From the NCBI GenBank assembly GCA_947442095.1, contig CANEVG010000009.1, positions 1 through 21,470 on the forward strand: DNA of 21,470 nt. Direction: 5' to 3'. The DNA comes from Sphingomonadaceae bacterium (GTDB lineage Bacteria > Pseudomonadota > Alphaproteobacteria > Sphingomonadales > Sphingomonadaceae). The position numbers and the translations under genes were made by a program. Positions within the stretch are counted from its first letter, which is position 1, and each line of letters opens with the position of its first letter. The notes below the pieces were generated by a model. It saw nothing but the letters and a program-made list of their open reading frames with translations, did no database searches and was not told where the DNA came from. Below, piece by piece: positions 15,853 through 21,470 of the stretch.

Positions 15853-15877
15853 TCATTCTGAGCTTCTCGAAGGACGT
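15853..15877. repeat. Short dispersed-type palindromic repeat after rsmA
   Basis: This 25-base stretch contains GAGCTTCTCGAAGGA, an imperfect palindrome around CTTCTCGAAG. From memory, very similar sequences recur in intergenic regions of many alphaproteobacterial genomes. There is a single copy in this window, so its repeated nature rests on recollection, not on the sequence here. It begins nine bases after the rsmA stop and could cap the 3' end of the transcript. Confidence 0.4.
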
Positions 15878-15900
15878 GCAAGGGCCATCGCACTGGCATC

Positions 15901-15957
15901 CCATCCCTTCCCGACCTTGTCTCGGGGTGATGGCAGCGCGAAGCGCTGAAGGAGGGG
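15901..15957. repeat. Second copy of the purM-purN intergenic repeat family
   Basis: Bases 15923-15956 match 6002-6035 at 26 of 34 positions without gaps, sharing CGGGG, TGGCAGC and GCTGA as solid blocks. The left part, TCCCTTCCCGA, resembles the right end of the other copy (6072-6082). Internally, AGCG-CGAAG-CGCT can fold. Together with the palindrome at 15853 it fills most of the 170-base gap between rsmA and the antitoxin remnant. Confidence 0.6.
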
Positions 15958-16014
15958 AAAACGCTAAGGCTAAGTCGCGCCACGCCTCCGGCCACGTGAC
16001 ATACAAAGCTTTAT

Positions 16015-16307
16015 ATGGCGCAAACCGCCAACCATGCCAATCGGCCAGACAGGAACCCCACCATAACCGTGCAAGTCACCATCACCCCAAACGGCCGAAT
16101 GAGCCTCCCCGCCGATATCCGCAAACGCCTCGGCCTCGCCGGCGGCGGCGCGCTCCTGATCGAAGAAACCGAAGACGGCTTGATCCTGCGCACGCCCGCG
16201 CAAGCCATTGCCCACGCCTAGGCGCTTGCCCGGTAATTCACCGCTGACAATCCCGAAGCTTCGGTCGACGCCTTCCTCGCCCGCCGCCGCACGGGCTCCG
16301 GCGAATG
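16015..16307 (+). pseudogene. vapB: Decayed VapB-type (AbrB-fold) antitoxin
   Basis: The DNA-binding half is well preserved: VQVTITPNGRMSLPADIRKRLGL (19-41) followed by GGGALLIEETEDGLIL, the SpoVT/AbrB swapped-hairpin fold. At codon 69 there is a TAG (16219-16221), and five codons later a TAA (16231-16233). In the same frame the sequence then continues as a typical antitoxin tail, FTADNPEASVDAFLARR, to a TGA that overlaps the toxin ATG as ATGA. The original gene thus ran straight into vapC, and the toxin-neutralising C-terminus is now cut off. The normal start may also be lost: an ATA stands where ATG would be expected, eight bases after AGGA (16050s-16060s), and the open ATG at 16015 has no ribosome-binding site. 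A truncated repressor of 68 residues could still be made. Confidence 0.78.
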
Positions 16308-16688
16308 AGCCAAACCGTGCTCGATGCCTCAGCGCTCCTCGCCCTGCTGCGCAACGAACCTGGCGCGGACTTGGTCGCCGAAGTCAGCGCCAATGCGCGC
16401 ATGTCCAGCGTAAATTACGCCGAAGTCGTCAGCCACTTCATCCACGTCGGCATGCCCGCAGGCCAAGTCGACGCCATACTCCGCCCCCTGCCCATGACCA
16501 TCGTTGATGCCGACCAAGCCCTCGCCACCTTCGCCGGGCGCCTGCGCGCCGCAACTGCCCCAGCAGGCCTATCCCTCGTCGGCCGCGTCTGCCTCGCACT
16601 TGCCCACCGCGACGCGCTCGCGGCGCTGACCGCCGACAGGCAATGGCGAAGTGTTGCCGTTGGGGTCGAAGTTTCGATTATCAGGTGA
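16305..16688 (+). CDS. vapC: VapC-family PIN-domain toxin, probably inactive
   Basis: A 127-residue PIN-domain protein; active members are Mg-dependent ribonucleases that cut tRNA or rRNA. VLDASALLALLRNEPGA (5-21) carries the first acid, Asp7; NYAEVVS carries Glu40; LTADRQW carries Asp111. The usual third acid lies in a segment normally written LSLGDRACLALA. Here it reads LSLVGRVCLALA, with Gly93 in place of Asp. Each of the three differences from the usual wording is one base change. With the antitoxin also broken, the module looks dead rather than freed. The ATG overlaps the ancestral antitoxin stop. The gene ends 49 bases from the convergent malate synthase stop. Family assignment is firm; inactivity is inferred from that one residue. 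Confidence 0.85.
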   Translation: MSQTVLDASALLALLRNEPGADLVAEVSANARMSSVNYAEVVSHFIHVGMPAGQVDAILRPLPMTIVDADQALATFAGRLRAATAPAGLSLVGRVCLALAHRDALAALTADRQWRSVAVGVEVSIIR

Positions 16689-16737
16689 AGCAGAAGGTCT
16701 TCGTCGTCATCGTGCAGGGACCGAGGGAATACCCCCC

Positions 16738-18852
16738 TTACTCCGCCAGAGCCGCTTTCTTCTGCAAGCGCCATGCATGCAGCAGCGGCTCGGTATAGCC
16801 GCTCGGCTGCTGCCGCCCCTTGAACACCAGATCGCAGGCGGCCTTGAACGCGAAGCTCGTGTCCCAGTTGCCTGCCATGGGCTCATAAAGCGGATCGCCC
16901 GCGTTCTGCGCGTCCACTTTCGCGGCCATGCGGTGCAGCGCGTCCATCACTTCGGCTTCGCTGCACACGCCGTGGTGCAGCCAGTTGGCCATGTGCTGGC
17001 TGGAGATGCGCAGGGTCGCACGGTCTTCCATCAGGCCGACGTCGTGGATATCGGGCACCTTCGAGCAGCCGACGCCCTGATCGATCCAGCGCACGACATA
17101 GCCGAGCAGCCCTTGCGCGTTGTTATCGAGTTCGGCGCGCACGTCCTCGGCGGCCCAGTTGGCGCCTTCGGCCAGCGGGATCGCCAGCAGCGCGTCGAGG
17201 CCCGGCGTTTGCATCTTTCGCACCTCGTCCTGCACAGCGAAGACATCGACTTGATGGTAGTGCATCGCGTGGAGCGTCGCGGCGGTGGGGCTGGGCACCC
17301 ATGCGGTGTTGGCCCCGGTGCGCGGATGGGCGATTTTCTGCTCCATCATGTCGTGCATCATGTCGGGCGCGGCCCACATGCCCTTGCCGATCTGCGCCTT
17401 GCCGGAAAACCCATGGGCAAGGCCGATGCAGACGTTGCGCTGCTCATAGGCGGCGATCCAGCGCGAAGCTTTCATCGCGCCCTTGCGGACCATGGCGCCT
17501 GCTTCCATCGACGTGTGCAGCTCATCGCCGGTCCGATCGAGGAACCCGGTGTTGATGAAGCATACGCGGTCTTTGACCGCCGCGATGCAGGCGGCGAGAT
17601 TGGCGGAAGTGCGGCGCTCTTCGTCCATCACGCCGATCTTGATCGTGTGGCGCGTCAAACCCAGCAGGTCTTCCACGCCCGCGAACAGGTCATTGGCGAA
17701 GGCGGCTTCTTCTGGCCCGTGCATCTTGGGCTTCACGATATAGATCGAGCCGGTGCGGCTGTTGGTGAACTGCCCGAGGCGCTTCAGATCGTGCATGCCA
17801 ATGGCAGACGTGATCGCGGCGTCCATGATGCCTTCGGGGATCTCGCTGCCGTCCGCAAGCAGCATTGCCGGGTTGGTCATCAGGTGGCCGACATTGCGCA
17901 CGAACAGCACGCTGCGGCCCGGCAGGGTAAGCGCAGTGCCATCGGGCAGGGTCCACGTGCGGTCGGCGTTCAAGGTGCGCGTCATGGTCTTGCTGCCCTT
18001 GGCGAAGCTGGCCGAAAGATCGCCGCGCATCAGGCCGAGCCAGTTGCGATAGCCGAGCAGCTTGTCCTCGGCATCCACAGCAGCGACCGAGTCTTCGAGA
18101 TCGACGATGGTGGAGAGCGCGGCTTCGAGCACAACATCGGCAATCCCCGCCTTGTCATCCGCGCCGACGGATGAGGCCGGATCGATCACGATTTCGATAT
18201 GGAGGCCATTGTGTTTCAGCAGAATTCCACTGGAGCTGCGGGCCACGAACTGGCTGGGGTCGGAAAGAGGAATCGTCTCGCCGCCATCCCAGTCGCGCCA
18301 ACTGCGCCCCGCGAGCGGCACCGCCGAATCGAGGAACGCGCGCGCGGCCTGGACCACTGCGGCACCGCGCACCTTGTCATAACCGCCGAGCTGCGCGGAC
18401 GGCGCATCAATCGCGTCGGTGCCGTAGAATGCGTCGTAAAGGCTGCCCCAACGCGCATTGGCGGCATTGAGCACGAAGCGGTCATTGAGCATCGGCACGA
18501 CGAGCTGCGGCCCGGCCATCCGCGCAATTTCAGGATCGACGTTCTCGGTGCCGATCTGAAACGGTGCGGGTTCGGGCACGAGGTAGCCGATTTCGCTCAG
18601 GAATCCGCGATAGGCCGCGCCGTCATGCAAGTGACCGTCGCGCGCCATGTGCCAATCGTCGATCGCATGCTGCAAGGTCTCGCGCTTGGCTAGGAGCGCG
18701 CGGTTCAAGGGTACAAACCGGTCGCACAGCGCGGCGAAGCCCTGCCAGAACGCCGCCGCATCGAGACCGAGCGGCGCGAGCACCTCGGTATCCACAAACC
18801 CCGACAGTGCGGCGTCGACCTGCAACCCAGCCTTTGCGACTAGTTCGTTCAT
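16738..18852 (-). CDS. glcB: Malate synthase G
   Basis: A 704-residue single-chain malate synthase G, which condenses glyoxylate with acetyl-CoA to malate in the glyoxylate bypass or glycolate use, in the cytosol. Typical segments in order are NARWGSLYDAFYGTDAI, SSGILLKHNGLHIEI, STIVDLEDSVAAVDAEDK, SVLFVRNVGHLMTNPAM, IKIGVMDEERRTSANL, NTGFLDRTGDELHTSMEAG (holding the Mg-binding Asp), and AHGFSGKAQIGKGMW. The C-terminal CSKVPDIHDVGLMEDRATLRIS region carries the catalytic aspartate. ATG 18852 is used because homology starts at MNELVAKAGLQVD with AGG five bases upstream. No isocitrate lyase is in the window. A large open frame on the opposite strand here is a shadow of codon bias. Confidence 0.97.
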   Translation of the reverse strand: MNELVAKAGLQVDAALSGFVDTEVLAPLGLDAAAFWQGFAALCDRFVPLNRALLAKRETLQHAIDDWHMARDGHLHDGAAYRGFLSEIGYLVPEPAPFQIGTENVDPEIARMAGPQLVVPMLNDRFVLNAANARWGSLYDAFYGTDAIDAPSAQLGGYDKVRGAAVVQAARAFLDSAVPLAGRSWRDWDGGETIPLSDPSQFVARSSSGILLKHNGLHIEIVIDPASSVGADDKAGIADVVLEAALSTIVDLEDSVAAVDAEDKLLGYRNWLGLMRGDLSASFAKGSKTMTRTLNADRTWTLPDGTALTLPGRSVLFVRNVGHLMTNPAMLLADGSEIPEGIMDAAITSAIGMHDLKRLGQFTNSRTGSIYIVKPKMHGPEEAAFANDLFAGVEDLLGLTRHTIKIGVMDEERRTSANLAACIAAVKDRVCFINTGFLDRTGDELHTSMEAGAMVRKGAMKASRWIAAYEQRNVCIGLAHGFSGKAQIGKGMWAAPDMMHDMMEQKIAHPRTGANTAWVPSPTAATLHAMHYHQVDVFAVQDEVRKMQTPGLDALLAIPLAEGANWAAEDVRAELDNNAQGLLGYVVRWIDQGVGCSKVPDIHDVGLMEDRATLRISSQHMANWLHHGVCSEAEVMDALHRMAAKVDAQNAGDPLYEPMAGNWDTSFAFKAACDLVFKGRQQPSGYTEPLLHAWRLQKKAALAE

Positions 18853-18994
18853 TGGACCTGTTCCCATTCGTTTCAAGCACATGGAATGCGCCGCAAAGGC
18901 CGTTCAGAGCAATGCAGCAAGGCGAAAACCTATGTCCCGGGGAGGATGCCAGGGCCTATGCGACAGGACGCGCGGCTTGGCAATCATCCGCATC

Positions 18995-19054
18995 GCCAGC
19001 ACTTGGGCCAGCACTTGGGCCAGCACGTGGGCCAGCGCGTGGGCCAGCACGTGG
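18995..19054. repeat. Tandem repeat, five 12-bp units
   Basis: Five uninterrupted copies of a 12-base unit: GCCAGCACTTGG twice, then GCCAGCACGTGG, GCCAGCGCGTGG, GCCAGCACGTGG. Units 3 and 5 contain the palindrome CACGTG. The array lies in the 240-base spacer between divergent glcB and the M20 hydrolase gene and stops just before the expected -35 of the latter. An in-frame TAG at 19081 separates it from the hydrolase, so it is not coding there. The rest of the spacer (18853-18994) shows nothing I can name. Confidence 0.9.
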
Positions 19055-19078
19055 GGGTTCACCCCGGCGGCGGGGCAG

Positions 19079-19084
19079 GCTAGA
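19079..19084 (+). promoter_or_regulatory. -10-like element GCTAGA before the M20 hydrolase gene
   Basis: GCTAGA ends eight bases before the ATG at 19093, the same geometry as the elements before pdxA, lptD and purM, and again with no convincing ribosome-binding site (GCAGCACA between). A -35 is not clear; TTCACC at 19058-19063 gives a 15-base spacer. Confidence 0.27.
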
Positions 19085-19092
19085 GCAGCACA

Positions 19093-20307
19093 ATGTCCAC
19101 GCTGTCATCCGCCGAAGCCGCCCTGATTGCGGGGATCGACGCACCCGCCATGCTGGGCCAGGTGGAGACGTGGTGCGCGATCAACACGGGGACGCGCAAT
19201 CTGGCCGGGCTGGCACAACAGGCGGCGCTGCTCGCCGATGCCTTTGCCGCGCTACCGGGAGATGTGCGGCTCGTGCGCCCCGCCCCGGTCGAGGCGATTG
19301 CGGCAGATGGCCGGGCCGTCGCGCTCGTTCACGGGGATCATATCGTCCTCTCGGTCCGTCCCCACGCTCCGCGCCGCTATCTGCTCACCGGCCACATGGA
19401 CACGGTCTATCCGGCAGACCACGCGTTCCAAACTACGACATGGCTTGACGCCGAAACGCTGGGCGGCCCCGGCACGGCAGACATGAAGGGCGGCATTGCG
19501 GTGATCCTCGCCGCGCTCATGGCCTTCGAGACCAGTCTGATCGCCCCCCATGTGGGCTATGACGTGCTGATCAATTCGGACGAGGAAACCGGCAGCCTCG
19601 CCTCCGCGTCGCTGATTGCGCAGTTGGCGCGCGGCAAGGCGGCGGCGCTGACCTATGAGCCATCCGCCCTCCCCGATGGCACGCTCGCTGGCGCGCGCGG
19701 CGGCAGCGGGAACTACAGCGCCATTGTTACCGGCCGCTCGGCCCATGCCGGGCGCAATCCGCAGGACGGGCGCAATGCGCTGGTCGCTGCGGCTGATCTG
19801 GCGCTCGGGCTGCGCGCGCTTTCGGGAGATGGCCTTGCGATAAACCCTGCGCGGATCGATGGCGGATCGGCCAACAATGTCGTGCCCGATCACGCCGTGC
19901 TGCGCTTCAATATCCGCCCGCGCGAGGAAGAAGATGCTGTGCGCTTTGCTGCAGCCATCGGCCCCCTGCTGCGCGAGCTGGAACTGGCGCATGACGTGAG
20001 TATCCACCTCCACGGCGGGATCAGCCGTCCGCCCAAACCCTTGACGCCGGAGGCTGAAAAGCTGTTCGATCTGGTGCGCAAATGCGGCGCGGCGCTAGGT
20101 CAACAGGTCCGCTGGCAGAGTTCGGGCGGGGTCTGCGATGGCAACAACATTGCGGCACTAGGCGTCGCGGTGGTCGATACAATGGGCGTACGCGGCGGGG
20201 CGATCCATTCGCCGCAGGAATACATGATCGTGCCATCGCTGGCAGAGCGCGCCGCACTTTCCGCGCTAGTGCTGCTCCGGCTTTCCGGGGGAGAAGAGGC
20301 CAAATGA
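19093..20307 (+). CDS. M20-family metallohydrolase of the arginine succinyltransferase operon
   Basis: A 404-residue zinc hydrolase of the M20 family (carboxypeptidase G2, ArgE and DapE relatives). Metal and catalytic residues are in the expected order: His101 and Asp103 (TGHMDTVYP), Asp130 (GPGTADMKGG), the general base Glu164 with Glu165 (NSDEETGS), Glu189 (TYEP), and His372 (GAIHSPQEY). A dimerisation domain sits at about 205-315 (GRSAHAGRNPQDGRNAL, GGSANNVVPDHAVLRFNIRPR). There is no signal peptide, so it is cytosolic. Its stop overlaps the astA start (ATGA), which ties it to arginine catabolism. The M20 family includes desuccinylases, so it may hydrolyse N-succinylglutamate in place of AstE, or feed the pathway from an arginine-containing peptide. 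The substrate is not determinable from sequence. Confidence 0.88.
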   Translation: MSTLSSAEAALIAGIDAPAMLGQVETWCAINTGTRNLAGLAQQAALLADAFAALPGDVRLVRPAPVEAIAADGRAVALVHGDHIVLSVRPHAPRRYLLTGHMDTVYPADHAFQTTTWLDAETLGGPGTADMKGGIAVILAALMAFETSLIAPHVGYDVLINSDEETGSLASASLIAQLARGKAAALTYEPSALPDGTLAGARGGSGNYSAIVTGRSAHAGRNPQDGRNALVAAADLALGLRALSGDGLAINPARIDGGSANNVVPDHAVLRFNIRPREEEDAVRFAAAIGPLLRELELAHDVSIHLHGGISRPPKPLTPEAEKLFDLVRKCGAALGQQVRWQSSGGVCDGNNIAALGVAVVDTMGVRGGAIHSPQEYMIVPSLAERAALSALVLLRLSGGEEAK

Positions 20308-21335
20308 CCCACCGTATCCGCGCGGCCCGCGCCTCGGACCTTGAGCATCTCTACGAGATGGCCAAGCTGACCGGCGGCGGCTTCACCAACCTGCCCGCCG
20401 ACCGCAAGGCGCTCACCGCGAAGCTGGACCGCGCCGCCGCGGCCTTCGGCAACCCGCAGGACAGCGAACCTGGCGCGCTGCGTGACGAACTGTTCGTGCT
20501 AATCCTTGAGGACGTGACGACCGGAGACGTGCGCGGTACCTGCCAGATCTTCACCCACATCGGGCAGACATGGCCGTTTTACTCCTACCGCATTGCCACG
20601 CTGACCCAGCATTCCAAGGAACTGGGCCGCACCTTCCGCGCCGAACTGCTCAATCTGGTGACCGATCTTGAGGGATCGAGCGAAGTCGGCGGGCTGTTCC
20701 TCCATCCGGGCGAGCGCGCCGGGGGGCTGGGCATGCTGCTCGCGCGCAGCCGCTACCTGTTCATCGCGATGCACCGCAAACGCTTTGCCGACCGCATTCT
20801 GGCCGAACTGCGCGGGGTTATCGACGAGCGCGGTGGATCGCCGTTCTGGGACGGGGTGGCGGGCCGCTTCTTCGGGATGAACTTCCAGGAGGCGGACTAT
20901 TTCAATGCGATCAACGGCCACCAGTTCATCGCCGATCTGATGCCCAAGCATCCGGTCTATGTCGCCATGCTGCCCGAAACCGCGCGTACGGCCATTGGCT
21001 TGCCGCACCCCAGCGGGCGCGCCGCGATGCGCATGCTCGAAGGCGAAGGCTTTGCCGCCGAAGGTTATATCGACATCTTCGACGGCGGCCCGACCATGAC
21101 CGCACGCACCGACCGCGTCCGCTCGATTGCCGAGGCCAGGATGGTGCCAGTGAGCGAAGTGCGCGGCCCCGAAGGCCCCCCAAGCCGCGCGCTGGTCGCC
21201 ACCGGCAAGTTGGCTGATTTCCGCTGCTGCTTTGCCCAAATTGCCGACCACGGCGAGAGCGTGGTGCTCGATCCGGCCGCGGCAGAGAAGCTCGGGGTCA
21301 GCACGGGCGATACGGTCTGGCACGTGCCGCGCTGA
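20304..21335 (+). CDS. astA: Arginine N-succinyltransferase
   Basis: A 343-residue AstA, which transfers succinyl from succinyl-CoA to the alpha-amino group of arginine, the first step of the ammonia-producing AST pathway to glutamate. The family pattern is clear: an N-terminal IRAARASDLEHLYEMAKLTGGGFTNLP, then SYRIATLTQHSKELGRTF, SEVGGLFLHPGERAGGLGMLLARSRYLFIA, GGSPFWDGVAGRFFGMNFQEADY, and a C-terminal GPTMTARTDRVRSI. The fold is GNAT-like. Length matches known AstA proteins, about 340. It is overlapped by the M20 gene upstream and followed by astB after 11 bases. A single AstA is present in the window, with no AruF/AruG-type pair. Confidence 0.96.
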   Translation: MTHRIRAARASDLEHLYEMAKLTGGGFTNLPADRKALTAKLDRAAAAFGNPQDSEPGALRDELFVLILEDVTTGDVRGTCQIFTHIGQTWPFYSYRIATLTQHSKELGRTFRAELLNLVTDLEGSSEVGGLFLHPGERAGGLGMLLARSRYLFIAMHRKRFADRILAELRGVIDERGGSPFWDGVAGRFFGMNFQEADYFNAINGHQFIADLMPKHPVYVAMLPETARTAIGLPHPSGRAAMRMLEGEGFAAEGYIDIFDGGPTMTARTDRVRSIAEARMVPVSEVRGPEGPPSRALVATGKLADFRCCFAQIADHGESVVLDPAAAEKLGVSTGDTVWHVPR

Positions 21336-21346
21336 AGGAACAGAAG

Positions 21347-21470
21347 ATGAGCAATCTGGTCGAGATCAACTTCGACGGCATCGTTGGCCCCAGCCACAAC
21401 TATGCGGGCCTCAGCCTTGGCAATCTGGCCTCCGCCAAGCACGGCGGCAGCGTTTCCTATCCCCGCGCCG
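21347..21470 (+). CDS. astB: N-succinylarginine dihydrolase, N-terminal part (3' truncated by window edge)
   Basis: Only 41 codons are visible, but MSNLVEINFDGIVGPSHNYAG (1-21) and LSLGNLASAKHGGSVSYPRA match the start of AstB, which converts N-succinylarginine to N-succinylornithine with release of ammonia and CO2. AAGGA lies six bases before the ATG. Position directly after astA supports the call. The catalytic Cys and His lie beyond the window. Confidence 0.93.
   Translation, partial: MSNLVEINFDGIVGPSHNYAGLSLGNLASAKHGGSVSYPRA

Noticed and set aside
14875..15861. 328-codon frame across the pdxA-rsmA junction
   Set aside because: Pro/Arg-rich out-of-frame reading of two recognised genes.
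16219..16233. Stop-codon recoding or selenocysteine/pyrrolysine-type readthrough in vapB
   Set aside because: The stops are TAG and TAA, not TGA; every other gene uses the standard code; and the toxin also shows damage. Simple decay is the better explanation.
16651..18174. A 507-codon open frame on the plus strand opposite glcB
   Set aside because: It lies antisense to malate synthase G, whose conserved motifs are intact throughout; the frame is open only because GC-rich codon bias removes stops. The composition is His/Arg/Gly-rich without any domain.
18995..19054. CRISPR-like array
   Set aside because: Units are contiguous 12-mers with no spacers and there are no cas genes.
18647..19126. 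Open frames that read the 12-bp repeat as ASTW or GQHL peptide repeats
   Set aside because: They have no ribosome-binding site, overlap the glcB 5' end, and stop before or run out of frame with the hydrolase gene; the repeat is better seen as non-coding.

Overview
The window looks like chromosomal DNA of a GC-rich alphaproteobacterium, most probably a member of the Sphingomonadales (Novosphingobium/Erythrobacter-like). This rests on very high GC at third codon positions, on the small families DUF2794, DUF2256 and DUF2066, on an HdaA-type DnaA homologue, and on GC-rich intergenic repeats of a kind I associate with that order. The order-level assignment is inference; no rRNA or tRNA gene is present to test it. 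Almost everything is housekeeping; I see no prophage, insertion sequence, CRISPR array or defence island.

Layout. 1-1338 (+): the 3' end of a branched-chain aminotransferase (ilvE), then a stand-alone short-chain dehydrogenase of the (3R)-hydroxyacyl-CoA dehydrogenase type. 1307-4698 (-): a compact cluster in transcription order DUF2066 protein, HdaA, serine acetyltransferase (cysE), DUF2794 protein, and perhaps a small lipoprotein starting at TTG. 4848-7054 (+), divergent from it: purM, an intergenic repeat, and purN, whose product is fused to a C-terminal MmcQ/YjbR domain. 7056-9975 (-): pepA, DUF2256 protein and holC chained by one-base TGATG overlaps, then ndk and a small conserved-looking protein. 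10077-15844 (+): lptD-surA-pdxA-rsmA, the same order as in enterobacteria (outer-membrane LPS assembly, periplasmic chaperone, pyridoxal phosphate synthesis, 16S rRNA dimethylation). 15845-16688: repeats and a decayed VapBC toxin-antitoxin module. 16738-18852 (-): malate synthase G (glcB). 18853-21470 (+): a 12-bp tandem repeat, then an M20 metallohydrolase, astA and the start of astB, an arginine succinyltransferase catabolic operon.

The observations most worth a second look are: (i) the vapBC remnant, where the antitoxin carries two in-frame stops and the toxin has a Gly in place of a conserved acidic residue; (ii) the PurN-MmcQ/YjbR fusion; (iii) an M20 hydrolase translationally coupled to astA, a candidate replacement for or addition to AstE; (iv) a recurrent -10-like motif 7-10 bases before the ATG of purM, lptD, pdxA and the M20 gene, which suggests leaderless mRNAs; and (v) two copies of one intergenic repeat family. 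I did not find a convincing new multi-gene system.
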